A stretch of DNA of 36,848 nt, from positions 1 to 36,848 of the forward strand of contig NZ_JABFNS010000095.1 of assembly GCF_013116825.1 (NCBI RefSeq), written 5' to 3'. Made by a program: the position numbers and the translations under genes. The notes beneath the pieces are model-generated. The model saw only the letters and a program-made list of their open reading frames with translations. It was not told the origin of the DNA and did not search any database. Positions 8,191 to 16,800 of this stretch are shown in pieces. Source of the stretch: Myxococcus xanthus. GTDB taxonomy: Bacteria; Myxococcota; Myxococcia; Myxococcales; Myxococcaceae. Numbering within the stretch: position 1 is the stretch's first letter; every line of letters begins with the position of its first letter.

Positions 8191-8559
8191 GTCGGCCGGG
8201 CCGCCCTCGTCATCCACGACGAGCACCGACTTGAGTTTGTCCATGGCCAGCGGCGGTACGTCCGTGAAGGCCAAGCCGACTTCAAAGCGCGCCACCGCGT
8301 CCTTGGGAAGCTTGCGCGTCCAGGCCACGCGCGCTTTGCACTCCAGCGAGGTGCCGTCGCGCAGGAACAGGTCCAGCTCCAACTCCGAGTCCTGGGTGTA
8401 CTGCTCGTCGGAGTAGATGCGGATGCCCCCCAGGCTGGCGTCCAGCACCTGCTGCTTGTCCACGCGCCTCAGTCGCGCGGGCCGGGCATAGAGCGGCGCC
8501 TCGAGCCGAGGAAAGCGACGACGATCCGTGGGGGATTCATTCACGCTGGCGCTGTTCAT
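8185..8559 (-). CDS. PilZ domain protein, likely cyclic-di-GMP binding
   Basis: A 124-residue single-domain protein. Both parts of the c-di-GMP signature are present: R-x-x-x-R within RRRFPR (R14, R18) and D-x-S-x-x-G (D40, S42, G45) in VLDASLGGIRI. The rest follows the PilZ barrel pattern (LELDLFLRDGTSLECKARVAW, then FEVGLAFTDV). An intact signature suggests real ligand binding rather than a degenerate PilZ. The output partner is unknown; in myxobacteria such proteins are linked to motility and development. It converges on the TetR gene with a 6-bp overlap. Confidence 0.9.
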   Translation of the reverse strand: MNSASVNESPTDRRRFPRLEAPLYARPARLRRVDKQQVLDASLGGIRIYSDEQYTQDSELELDLFLRDGTSLECKARVAWTRKLPKDAVARFEVGLAFTDVPPLAMDKLKSVLVVDDEGGPADS

Positions 8560-8708
8560 GTTCCAGCCTTCTCCGGGGGGAAGTCCGGCCGGGCTCCCGG
8601 GCGACGGTGACGAAGCATAGGGGATATGATGGGTGGGTACGAAATCTCAGGACCCAGCCAGCCCGCAGTGCGCACACCCGAAAGGTGTCTCGTTCGACCC
8701 GTGCCCGG

Positions 8709-8722
8709 GGCTTCATGAAGCC
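8709..8722. promoter_or_regulatory. Perfect 14-bp palindrome, possible operator
   Basis: GGCTTCATGAAGCC is fully self-complementary. It lies 150 bp upstream of the PilZ start and about 235 bp upstream of the lipoprotein start. It could be a dimer-binding site; no regulator is obvious nearby. Confidence 0.35.
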
Positions 8723-8893
8723 GCATGAAAGGCGCTCCTTGGCTGCCTGGGGTGTAACGGGGCTCGCCACAGGAGCCGGCCCATGTGACGCCGCGCGCTA
8801 CGTTGCGTGCTCGCGAGCGGGGTGGCCGGTGGGTGCGCGCCGAGCGCCGGCGCCGCCCGCCACGTGCTGGCGCGCTGGGTGCAAACGCGGCTC

Positions 8894-8916
8894 CCGGGTC
8901 TTCACCGGAGACCCGG
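8894..8916 (+). promoter_or_regulatory. Hairpin in the leader of the lipoprotein gene
   Basis: CCGGGTCT (8894-8901) pairs with AGACCCGG (8909-8916) around a 7-nt loop, about 40 nt before the ATG at 8956. If it is in the transcript it would form a 5' UTR structure; a role in stability or attenuation is speculative. Confidence 0.35.
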
Positions 8917-8955
8917 TATTCATCATCCCCCACCCCAATGAGAGGTTCTTCATCC

Positions 8956-9774
8956 ATGAGCATCAAGCTGACGGGCCGCCTGATGGCGGCAGCGCTCCTG
9001 AGTCTGACGGCCGCGGGTTGCCAGGGCGAGGAGTCGCAGCCTGCCGAGGCTGACGCGCTTTCGGCCCAGGAAGCGCCTGTGAAGCAGCAGTGCGTTGAGA
9101 CCTTCGCTGGCATCACGAACTGCGCCACGGGCAACGCGAAGCTCGAGCGCACGGAGGCGGGCCTCAACGTCACCGGCCTGGAGAAGGCCGTCAACGACGG
9201 CGTCTCCAGCAACTTCGCCGCCGCGACGCAGTGGGAGCAGAAGGCCGTCTTCCAGGAGCTCGCCAAGGCCGGACAGGGCTTCGCCCTGGCGGCGCGTGAT
9301 GGCGACCAGGTGGTCAGCACCCTCCAGGTCGGCATTGGCCGTGAGCCGGGCCAGGTGACGTTCCAGCCGCAGTTCACCGGCACGCCGGGCGGTTCGACCT
9401 ACAGCGTGTACGTGTACAACGGCGGTCAGTTCCAGGGCCGGCACATCAACCGCGGCCTCTGGTTCCCGATGGACGCGTCCTGGTACGACATCCACATCCG
9501 CTTCACGCCCATCCACATCGGCTTCCGCAACCACATGACCTTCGGGTTCAATGACCCCATCCCCACGGGGGCCTGCGTGTGGTCCTTCCGCAGCGCGACG
9601 CCGGGAGCCTTCACGTTCGACTTCGACGGCCGCGAGGTCAGCGGTGACCACGTCGAGTTCGTCGAGGAGCTGGGCGATGGCCACTACCCGTACACCAGCT
9701 TCTCGGCCATCGACCTGACGGCCGCCGCGAGCGCGCTGACCATCCACAGCGAGTCCATCAGCCGCGGCAAGTAG
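8956..9774 (+). CDS. Hypothetical lipoprotein
   Basis: A 272-residue protein. ATG 8956 has GAGAGG about 10 nt upstream and begins a classic lipoprotein signal (MSIKLTGRLMAAALLSLTAAGC, lipobox Cys22). The frame is open further upstream, but the signal peptide fixes the start. The mature part has an N-terminal helical stretch (about 60-130), then a strand-rich region with many aromatics and histidines (VYVYNGG, WYDIHIRFTPIHIGFRNH). I do not recognise a family. The beta-rich C-terminal half could be a binding or adhesion module. A very strong hairpin follows the gene. Confidence 0.8.
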   Translation: MSIKLTGRLMAAALLSLTAAGCQGEESQPAEADALSAQEAPVKQQCVETFAGITNCATGNAKLERTEAGLNVTGLEKAVNDGVSSNFAAATQWEQKAVFQELAKAGQGFALAARDGDQVVSTLQVGIGREPGQVTFQPQFTGTPGGSTYSVYVYNGGQFQGRHINRGLWFPMDASWYDIHIRFTPIHIGFRNHMTFGFNDPIPTGACVWSFRSATPGAFTFDFDGREVSGDHVEFVEELGDGHYPYTSFSAIDLTAAASALTIHSESISRGK

Positions 9775-9793
9775 TCCGCGGTCCGAAGCAGCC

Positions 9794-9824
9794 ACGCCGG
9801 GCGGGAGCCTCTCCCGCCCGGCGT
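9794..9824 (+). terminator. 14-bp perfect hairpin terminator
   Basis: ACGCCGGGCGGGAG (9794-9807) pairs with CTCCCGCCCGGCGT (9811-9824) across a 3-nt loop, 19 nt after the lipoprotein stop. It is among the most stable hairpins in the window. There is no U-run. Confidence 0.75.
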
Positions 9825-9830
9825 GTCGCC

Positions 9831-10016
9831 AGCACGTCCTCGAAGGCGAGGAGGCGGCGGAAGCCGGAGGAGCGGGCGCGCCGGGCGTTCCCGCTCCTGG
9901 GGCTTCCAGGCGTCAGTCCGGTCGCGGGATGGGTTTACGGATGGGGGGCGCTGCTGGTGCGGCGCCCGGAGCTGGCCCTGCGCTTCGGGGCGTTGTTTCA
10001 GGGCCCTTGGGGATGA
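9831..10016 (+). pseudogene. Possible 3' remnant of a gene
   Basis: A plus-strand frame from about 9831 to the TGA at 10014-10016 shows the strong G/C third-position bias of real genes here and ends in a protein-like sequence (WGALLVRRPELALRFGALF, then QGPWG). It has no ATG, GTG or TTG start and is preceded directly by the terminator hairpin of the lipoprotein gene. The simplest reading is the truncated end of a former gene. The family is not recognised; it may also be chance in GC-rich DNA. Confidence 0.3.
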
Positions 10017-10038
10017 CAGCGCGGCGGCGCTCAGCGCC

Positions 10039-11025
10039 TCAGAGTGGGCCGTTGGGCGTGAGGAGCACCTTGCCAGCGCGCCCACCTTCCATGGCGCGCG
10101 TCAGGGCCTCCTGGATGGACTCCAGGGGGAAGGTTCCCTCCACCGGAACGTGGAGCGTGCCCTCCGCCACCTGCTTCGCGAGCCGGGTGAAGAGGGCGCC
10201 CTGCTCCTCGCGCGGCGTCTTCTTCATCCACGTCACCAGCCAGAAGCCGCGCAGGGTGATGTCCTTGAAGATGGTGGCGGCGGCTGACAACCGAGGGCCC
10301 TTTCCGCTCATCACGCCATAGTTCACCACCACGCCGCCGCGCGCGAGCGCGTCACCCAGGCGCTGGGTGGACTCACCGCCGACGGCGTCGATGGCCAGCC
10401 GGACCTTGGCGCCGCCCGTCACCTCGCGCACGCGCTCCGGCAGTTCATCCGAGTCCAGCAGCACGGCGTCCGCGCCCAGCGCGGTGAGCTCCGGCGCCAG
10501 TTCTTCACGCCGCACCACGTTCAGCGTCTTGATGCCAGCCTGCTTCGCCAGGGTGATGATGGTGCGGCCCACCGCCGAGTTGGCGGCGTTCTGTATCACC
10601 CACTCGCCGGGCTGAAGCGCGACGAAGACCCGCAGCAGCAGGTCCGCGGTCGGAGGATTGATGAACAGCATGGCGGCCTGCCGCAGGTCGGTTCCCGGCG
10701 GCACCCGCAGGAGCGAGTCCGCGGGAGCGACCAGTTGGGTGCACCAGGTGCCCGCGCCGAGCGGAAGGAATACGACGTCACCCACCTTCACGGCGCTGGA
10801 GTCCTGGACCTCGACGACGCGGCCGACGCCTTCGTTGCCGGGCACCGCGGGGAGCTTCGGGAGCTGTCCGTACTGGCCGCTGAGCGTGAGGATGTCGGAG
10901 GGATTGATGGGCGTGGCCAGCACTTCAATCCGGGCTTCGCCCGGCTTCAGCGCCACGTCCGGCTGCTCCACGACCTCCACCACCTTCAGTGGCTGCCCGA
11001 AGGCTGAGAACCGCACTGCTTTCAT
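10039..11025 (-). CDS. MDR-family zinc-independent oxidoreductase, 2-enoyl thioester reductase-like
   Basis: A 328-residue medium-chain dehydrogenase/reductase. ATG 11025 (MKAVRFSAFGQPLKV) has GGAG 7 nt upstream; ATG 11037 would add four residues. The N-terminal GroES-like part carries NPSDILTLSGQYG and LPAVPGNEGVGRVVEV, and the cofactor region reads QNAANSAVGRTIITLAKQAGIKTLNVVRR. These are hallmarks of the MECR/Etr1 branch, which reduces trans-2-enoyl-CoA or -ACP with NADPH. Zinc-binding Cys/His clusters are absent, as expected. It could serve fatty-acid synthesis or a quinone/enone substrate. It is divergent from the flippase-like gene. Confidence 0.85.
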   Translation of the reverse strand: MKAVRFSAFGQPLKVVEVVEQPDVALKPGEARIEVLATPINPSDILTLSGQYGQLPKLPAVPGNEGVGRVVEVQDSSAVKVGDVVFLPLGAGTWCTQLVAPADSLLRVPPGTDLRQAAMLFINPPTADLLLRVFVALQPGEWVIQNAANSAVGRTIITLAKQAGIKTLNVVRREELAPELTALGADAVLLDSDELPERVREVTGGAKVRLAIDAVGGESTQRLGDALARGGVVVNYGVMSGKGPRLSAAATIFKDITLRGFWLVTWMKKTPREEQGALFTRLAKQVAEGTLHVPVEGTFPLESIQEALTRAMEGGRAGKVLLTPNGPL

Positions 11026-11258
11026 GGGACGCTCCATGTTTCGTGTGGGAGTGTGGGGCGCACCCTAGCGGCCTTCGAGGGGGGCGCCGAGCATCCAAGC
11101 ATCGCCGTACCCCACCGTCTTGCCTCCCGGGGGGCGGGGCGCCTGTCCAGCGCTGGACGGGCCCCTGCGTGGGCGGGGACAGGCGGACAGACTGGGCTCG
11201 CCAGTCGCGTCCACGCTGCCCACTTTCCGTTGCGGGCAACGGGACGGCGAGGAGGTCG

Positions 11259-12308
11259 ATGGTGAGCAACGCGCACGGGGAGTTGTCCCTGGCCCCGCCA
11301 GCAGGCGCTGTGGATGCAGCGGCGCCGCAGCGGGTCCTGAAGCGGTGGATGGTGGTGGGGCTTCGGCCCGTCTTCGCGCTGGCGGGTTTGGGCACACTGG
11401 CGTTGCTGGTCCACAAGGCCGGGCCCCGCGAACTGGGCGCCGTGTTGTCCGGCGCGGCGCCCTGGCTGCCGTGGGTGGTGCTGCTGGAGCTGGGGCGGCA
11501 GTGCATGGACGGGCTGGCGACGCGGCGTGCCTATGGCCCGGGAGCGGCGCGCGTGCCCTGGCGCGTCCTGGCCCGCGCGCAGCTCATCGGTACCGCGGTG
11601 TCCAGCATGGCCCCGGCGGGCCGCGCCGCGGCGGAGGCCACCAAGGCGGCCCTGCTGAGTCCCTACATGGGCGGGGGAACCGCCACCGCGGCGGCGGCGA
11701 CCTCGCAGGCGGCGTCCCTGGCGGCGGGAGGCTTCATCTCGTTCCCCTGCGCCCTGGCGTCCTATCTGCTGACGGGCATGTCCCTCTTCACCATGCTCAT
11801 GCTGGCGCATGGCGTGTTGCTGGTGCTGCTGTCGGTGGGCGTGCGCGCGTGCATGCGCGCGAAGCGGCCCGGTGCGTGGCTGGTGTGCCGCTTCAGCCGC
11901 TGGGCGCTCCATGCGGAGCAGTTCAAGGCCTCGGCGCGGTGTGGCTCGTTGCTGCCGTGGTCGCCCATGCTGGCGTTCCTGTTCAGCCGGCTGTTCCAGG
12001 TGGCGCAGTACGGCGTGCTGACCTACGCGGTGGGCATCGACACCTCACTGGTGCAGGCGTTCTTCGCCCAGGGGCTCTATCTGTGTGCGTTGGCGGTGGG
12101 CTCGCTGGTGCCGGGGCAGGTGGGCGTGAGTGACGGCGCGTTCGCGCTGGCGGCGGGCGTGCTGGACACCACGGCCGCGCGCGCCATGTCGGTGGCGCTG
12201 CTGGGGCACCTGGTTCAGCTGTTGTTCGTGCTGGTGGGGGCGCTCATTCCGCTGGTGTGGCGGATCCGGGCGCCGCTGCCCGTAGCACCCGCACCGGCGT
12301 GCCGCTGA
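11259..12308 (+). CDS. Lysylphosphatidylglycerol synthase-like/flippase-like integral membrane protein
   Basis: A 349-residue polytopic membrane protein. GGAGG at 11251-11255 precedes ATG 11259 closely; GTG 11262 is also possible. About seven to eight hydrophobic segments are visible, with the PF03706-type features A-x-L-I-G-T-A-V-S-S-M-A-P-A-G-R early and the C-terminal SLVPGQVGVSDGAFAL, which replaces the common P-G-G-x-G-x-x-E/D motif. Relatives include the membrane part of MprF and archaeal AglD and are thought to move or modify lipids. No soluble LPG synthase domain is attached. Its 3' end overlaps the convergent molybdopterin gene by 65 bp. Confidence 0.8.
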   Translation: MVSNAHGELSLAPPAGAVDAAAPQRVLKRWMVVGLRPVFALAGLGTLALLVHKAGPRELGAVLSGAAPWLPWVVLLELGRQCMDGLATRRAYGPGAARVPWRVLARAQLIGTAVSSMAPAGRAAAEATKAALLSPYMGGGTATAAAATSQAASLAAGGFISFPCALASYLLTGMSLFTMLMLAHGVLLVLLSVGVRACMRAKRPGAWLVCRFSRWALHAEQFKASARCGSLLPWSPMLAFLFSRLFQVAQYGVLTYAVGIDTSLVQAFFAQGLYLCALAVGSLVPGQVGVSDGAFALAAGVLDTTAARAMSVALLGHLVQLLFVLVGALIPLVWRIRAPLPVAPAPACR

Positions 12309-14457
12309 AGGCGGCGTTGCCGCAGAGCGCGTCCACGGCCTGCGCGTCCGTGAGGTCGTTGTGGCTGGCGCCCGCGTGGGCGGTGGCCACGGCGAGCCGG
12401 GTGCCCTGGCGGCCATGGCCGTAGCCGTGGGGCAGGCTCACCACGCCGGGCATCACCTCGTCCGTCACGTGGATGGGCACCGTCACGGTGCCCACGCGCG
12501 AGGTGACGGTGGCCTCCATGCCGTCGGCGAGCGCCCGCCGGGCCGCGTCCTCCGGATGCATCATCAACGTGCAGCGCGGCCTGCCCTTCAGCAGGCCCGG
12601 TACGTTGTGCATCCAGGAGTTGTTGTCGCGCAGGTGCCGCCGGCCGATGAGCAGCAGCTCGCCGCCGTGCTGCTCGGGGACGGTGTCCTGGGGGAAGGCT
12701 GCTTGCAGGCGTCGCACGTCCGCCACCAGCAACTCCGGCGCCAGGTGGATGCGGCGGTTCTTCGTCTGGAGACGCCGGGGCAGGCAGGACTGGAGCGGCC
12801 CCAGGTCGATGCCGTGGGGCGACTGGCGCAGCTTCTCCAGGGTGAGGCCCCGCTTCGCCGGGTGGAAGCGCGCGCCGTAAGGCCCCAGCCGCAGGCCCAG
12901 GTCCAGCACCCGCTCCGGACCCAGACGGGACAGGGCCTGGTATTTGAGCGTGGCGCGCACGGAGGGGCGGCCCTTGCGCAGCGTCAGCAGCCGGTGCTGG
13001 AGGGCGAGCAGAATCTGCCAGTCCTGGCGGCTGCCCGGCCCGGGCTCGAAGAGGGCGGGCGAGTACTTCGCGGTGTTGCGCACCGCCAGCGCGTGGAAGG
13101 CGATGTCGTAGTGGCTGCGCTCCAGCGGTGACACCGGTGGGAGGATGAGGTGCGCGTGGCGCGTCGTCTCGTTGAGGTACGGGTCGATGCTCACCATGAA
13201 GTCCAGGCCCGCGAGCGCCTGTTCCATCCGAGCGCCATCTGGCGTGGACAGCGCGGGGTTGCCCGCGACGGTGAGCAGCGCGCGGACGCGGCCCGGGCCC
13301 GGCGTGAGCATCTCCTCCGCCATCGCCGCGGTGGGCAGCTCCCCCGCGAACTCGGGGAGCCCGCGCACGCGGCTCTTCCAGCGGCCGAAGCCGCCGCGGC
13401 CCACCGCCAGGGCCCGGGGGCCTCCGACGACGTCGAACGCGGGCAGGGTGAACATGGCGCCGCCGCGCCGGTCCAGGTTGCCGCTCACCACGTTGAGCAC
13501 GGTGATGAGCCATTGGCAGAGCGCGCCGAAGGCCTGGGTGGACACCCCCATGCGGCCGTAACACACGGCGGCGCGTGCGGAGAGGAAGTCCCGGGCGATG
13601 CGGCGCAGGGTGTGCGCGGGCACGCCCGTGTGCGGTGAGACCTTCTCCGGAGGAAAGTCCCGGGCCAGCGCGCACACGGTCTCCAGGCCGTCGGTGAAGG
13701 CATCCAGCGGCCCCAGGCGTGGCGCGTGCTCCACCACCGCCACGTGCAGCAGGGCGAGCAGCGCGAGCGCATCGGTGCCCGGCCGGATGAAGACGTGCGT
13801 GTCGGCGATGGCCGCCGTCTCCGTGCGGCGCGGGTCCATGACCACGACGCGGCCGCCGCGCTGCTGGATGGCGCGCAGGCGGGCGCGCACGTCGGGCGCC
13901 GTCATCAAGCTGCCATTGGACGCCAGGGGATTGGCGCCCAGCACGAGCATGTAGCCGGTGTGGTCGATGTCGGGAATCGGCACCATCAGCTGGTGGCCGA
14001 ACATGAGGTAGGCGGTGAACTGGTGCGGCAGTTGGTCCACGGACGTCGCGGAGAAGCGGTTGCGCGAGCGCAGCGTGCGCACCAGCTCTGGGGCGAACAG
14101 CATGTTGCCCAGGTTGTGGACGTTCGGGTTGCCCAGGTACGAGCCCACCGCGTCACGGCCGTGCTCCCGCTGGATGGCATGCAGGCGGCGCGCGGTCTCA
14201 TCCAGCGCGTCGTCCCAGGAGACGGGCTCCCACCCGCTGGCGGTGCGGCGCATGGGGCCGCGCAGCCGGTCCGGGTCCTGGTGCAGGTCCTCCAGCGCCA
14301 GGGCCTTGGGACAGACGTGGCCCCGGCTGAAGGGGTCCTCCGCGTCACCCCGGATGGAGGTGATGCGTCCGGCGTCCAGCTCGATGCGCAGGCCACACAT
14401 GGCCTCGCAGAGGTTGCAGGTGCGGAAGTGGACCTGAAGACCCGGGGCGGCGCTCAT
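12244..14457 (-). CDS. Molybdopterin-dependent oxidoreductase with N-terminal 4Fe-4S site
   Basis: A 737-residue enzyme of the DMSO-reductase superfamily. The N-terminus shows C14-x2-C17-x3-C21-x27-C49 (CNLCEAMCG ... GHVCPK), a [4Fe-4S] ligand set, followed by the conserved Lys51. The central part has the molybdopterin-guanine dinucleotide pattern (LVLGANPLASNGS, VVVMDPRRTETA, ALLTVAGNPALS) and the C-terminal 120 residues form the molydop-binding barrel (DNNSWMHNVPGL, VVSLPHGYGH). There is no Tat signal, so it is probably cytoplasmic. No FeS or membrane subunit gene adjoins it, so the electron partner and substrate are unknown. It resembles soluble formate-dehydrogenase/BisC-like proteins. 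Confidence 0.9.
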   Translation of the reverse strand: MSAAPGLQVHFRTCNLCEAMCGLRIELDAGRITSIRGDAEDPFSRGHVCPKALALEDLHQDPDRLRGPMRRTASGWEPVSWDDALDETARRLHAIQREHGRDAVGSYLGNPNVHNLGNMLFAPELVRTLRSRNRFSATSVDQLPHQFTAYLMFGHQLMVPIPDIDHTGYMLVLGANPLASNGSLMTAPDVRARLRAIQQRGGRVVVMDPRRTETAAIADTHVFIRPGTDALALLALLHVAVVEHAPRLGPLDAFTDGLETVCALARDFPPEKVSPHTGVPAHTLRRIARDFLSARAAVCYGRMGVSTQAFGALCQWLITVLNVVSGNLDRRGGAMFTLPAFDVVGGPRALAVGRGGFGRWKSRVRGLPEFAGELPTAAMAEEMLTPGPGRVRALLTVAGNPALSTPDGARMEQALAGLDFMVSIDPYLNETTRHAHLILPPVSPLERSHYDIAFHALAVRNTAKYSPALFEPGPGSRQDWQILLALQHRLLTLRKGRPSVRATLKYQALSRLGPERVLDLGLRLGPYGARFHPAKRGLTLEKLRQSPHGIDLGPLQSCLPRRLQTKNRRIHLAPELLVADVRRLQAAFPQDTVPEQHGGELLLIGRRHLRDNNSWMHNVPGLLKGRPRCTLMMHPEDAARRALADGMEATVTSRVGTVTVPIHVTDEVMPGVVSLPHGYGHGRQGTRLAVATAHAGASHNDLTDAQAVDALCGNAAFSGTPVRVLRAAAPGSATPAE

Positions 14458-14618
14458 TCGCGGAACTGTAGCGCGTGGCGGAGGGCCGTCCGCCCGGCGG
14501 CGCGGGTCGCGCTTCCATCCGTCTGGGTTCAGACGAAGGGCTTCCTGGCGGACTGCACGATTTCAGCGGCACACGTGCGAGAGGCCCGTGAAAGGATGCC
14601 GTCCCAGGAGGGCAGCAC

Positions 14619-15530
14619 ATGCACCGCGTGTATCCGTTCGTCGTCTCCCTGGGGCTCTCGCTCGCGTCGCTCGCCGCCCATGCCACGGCGCCGGCTGCGA
14701 CCGCGGCCGAGCTGAAGGCGCCGACCATCCAGTTCAAGCAGGTGAACGCCCGCGTGGGGTACCAGGAGGAATTGGACAACGCCGTGGACATGCGGCTGGC
14801 GCTCGACCTGCGCGCTTCGGACATGGACAAGCCGATGTCGGTGGCGATGTCGGTGACCTCGTCCAGCCGCCACACGGTGACGGTGCTGGCCGCGAAGGGG
14901 AAGGTCCTCTCCAAGGTGAAGATGGCGTTCGGCGACGTGGGCGAGGTGGCCGAGCAGCAGGGCAAGGTCGAGCGCAAGGCGAGCCCCATCAGCCGGAAGA
15001 CGTACCTGGCGGAGTGGAAGAAGGACCGCGTGGTCATCACGAACGCGGCGGGCAAGCCGGTGCCCAAGGAGGAAGCAGACGAGGTGACGAAGCACCTGCC
15101 GGAGCTCGGCAAGCCCGACCGGATGGAGGCCGCCTTTCCGAAGAATCCGCTGGCGGTGGGCGCCACCCTGGATGGCTTCTCCGATACGCTCGCGAAGCAA
15201 ATCGTGGACGAGCAGGGCGATAACACCCGTGTCACCCAGGCGCGCGCCCGGTTGGTCGAAGTGCGTCAGGACCCGCGCGGCGCCGTGGGCATCTTCGACG
15301 TGGCCATGACGGTGCTTCGCCAGGAAATCAATGCGCCGTTCCTGCTGACCATTCCGCTGCAAGGGCAGATGTCCGTCCTCGCGGAGGGCATCCAGTTGCT
15401 GGAGCTCACCTTGTCCGGGCCGGTGAAGGTGGAGCTGACCGATGACGCCGTCGAGCAGGGCTTCGAGGCGCGCGGCGAGGGCGCGATGCGGCTGCGGCTC
15501 ACGGGTCGGAAGGCTGACGCCGCGCGTTAG
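14619..15530 (+). CDS. Exported protein of unknown function
   Basis: A 303-residue protein with GGAGG 8 nt before the ATG and a clear Sec signal peptide (MHRVYPFVVSLGLSLASLAAHA). The mature protein alternates charged and hydrophobic residues in a strand-like pattern and has no cysteines. The segment TLSGPVKVELTDDAVEQGFEARGEG near the end may form a repeated sheet. No known domain is recognised. It is divergent from the molybdopterin gene (161 bp apart) and followed by the FabH-like gene after 98 bp. Confidence 0.75.
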   Translation: MHRVYPFVVSLGLSLASLAAHATAPAATAAELKAPTIQFKQVNARVGYQEELDNAVDMRLALDLRASDMDKPMSVAMSVTSSSRHTVTVLAAKGKVLSKVKMAFGDVGEVAEQQGKVERKASPISRKTYLAEWKKDRVVITNAAGKPVPKEEADEVTKHLPELGKPDRMEAAFPKNPLAVGATLDGFSDTLAKQIVDEQGDNTRVTQARARLVEVRQDPRGAVGIFDVAMTVLRQEINAPFLLTIPLQGQMSVLAEGIQLLELTLSGPVKVELTDDAVEQGFEARGEGAMRLRLTGRKADAAR

Positions 15531-15628
15531 GTTGATGGCCCGGCAGGTCGTCCGCTGTGCGCGAAGGCGCGGAGGCGTGACAGACGGCTGACAGAGTTTT
15601 GGGAGGCTGCGCGGTTAGAGGGTTCAGA

Positions 15629-16633
15629 ATGTACCTGCACGCGCTCGGCCACTTCCATCCTCCCAACCTTCTGACCAACGCCTTCTTCGAGGAGCTGGGG
15701 CTGGAGACCAGCGATGCGTGGATTGTGGACCGCGTGGGCATCCACACGCGGCACACGGTGCTGCCGCTGGACTACCTGCGCGAGACGCGCAACCGCGACG
15801 TGCGCGCGGCGCAGGAGGCGGCGCTCTTCAGCAACGCGGAGACGGGACGCCGCGCGGCGCTGATGGCGCTGGAGCGCGCGGGGCTGAAGCCGTCCGACAT
15901 CGGGCTGGTGGTGGCGGGCGGATGCAGTCCCGACGAGTGCATTCCCGCCGAGTCCAACCGGGTGGCGCAGTTGCTGAACATCGATGCGCCGGCGGTGGAC
16001 CTGCAGAGCGCTTGCTCGTCCTTCTGCATGCAGCTGCACTTCCTGGCGGGCATGCGGCCGGAGCGGCTGCCGGACTACGTGCTGGTGGTCAACATGGACA
16101 ACTCCACGCGCGTGGTGGACTACGCGGACCGCTCCAGCGCGGTGCTGTGGGGAGACGGCGCGTCCGCGGCCATCCTGTCGCCGCGCGTGCCGGGGCGCTG
16201 GCACCTCACGGAGACGCTGCTGGCCGGAGACCCCTCGGGCGCGGACAAGGTGCGCGTGCCGCGCATGGGGCACTTCACCCAGAACGGCGGAGAGGTGCAG
16301 AAGTTCGCCATCCGCCGCGCGGGGGAGACGTTCCAGGCCCTGCGCACGCGCTTCATGGACCGTCACCCGGACAAGGGCGCGGGGGCCGTCTCCTTCATCG
16401 GGCACCAGGCCAACCTGCGCATGCTGGAGGCCGTGCAGCGGCGGTGTGAGGTGCCGGACGCGCGGCACTTCTTCAATGTGCACACCCGGGGGAACACTGG
16501 CGCCGCGGGCGCGCCCGGCGTCCTGAGCGAGCACTGGGACGACCCCGCCGTGGGAGACGCGGTGGTGCTGAGCGTCGTGGGCAGCGGCCTGACGTGGGCC
16601 GGGGCCCTGCTGGAGCGCACCCCGGCGCGGTGA
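15629..16633 (+). CDS. 3-oxoacyl-ACP synthase III (FabH-like ketosynthase)
   Basis: A 334-residue thiolase-fold condensing enzyme. ATG 15629 has AGAGGG 6 nt upstream; a TTG at 15599 is less likely. The catalytic triad is complete: Cys129 in VDLQSACSSF, His259 in FIGHQANLRM and Asn289 in RGNTGAA, with spacings (130 and 30) close to FabH. It would condense an acyl-CoA starter with malonyl-ACP or a related extender. No ACP or other fatty-acid genes adjoin it, so it could be a secondary FabH for branched starters or a specialised lipid rather than the housekeeping copy. Confidence 0.88.
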   Translation: MYLHALGHFHPPNLLTNAFFEELGLETSDAWIVDRVGIHTRHTVLPLDYLRETRNRDVRAAQEAALFSNAETGRRAALMALERAGLKPSDIGLVVAGGCSPDECIPAESNRVAQLLNIDAPAVDLQSACSSFCMQLHFLAGMRPERLPDYVLVVNMDNSTRVVDYADRSSAVLWGDGASAAILSPRVPGRWHLTETLLAGDPSGADKVRVPRMGHFTQNGGEVQKFAIRRAGETFQALRTRFMDRHPDKGAGAVSFIGHQANLRMLEAVQRRCEVPDARHFFNVHTRGNTGAAGAPGVLSEHWDDPAVGDAVVLSVVGSGLTWAGALLERTPAR

Positions 16634-16800
16634 GCCGCCCGGCGGGCCCATGCGGTTGATTGCCCGACGTTGAGCCTCTCAGGACCTGTCGCCGTCCACT
16701 GCCGTACAGCGTTGCCCTTCCGGGCGTTGGCGGTGCCCGGGAGCGTGTGCAGCGTATGTCCTGTCGGATTCAGTGGGGTCTGGGGGCGGGGGTCGGGCGC

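Larger units (their letters stand above)
8560..8955. other. 396-bp divergent intergenic region with a palindrome and a leader hairpin
   Basis: This lies between the PilZ gene (minus) and the lipoprotein gene (plus). Open frames here lack family features and start sites and are treated as non-coding. The region holds a perfect 14-bp palindrome at 8709-8722 and a hairpin at 8894-8916, listed separately. Confidence 0.6.

Noticed and set aside
11259..12308. A complete MprF-type lysyl-PG synthase
   Set aside because: Only the membrane flippase-like part is present; the soluble aminoacyl-transferase domain is missing.
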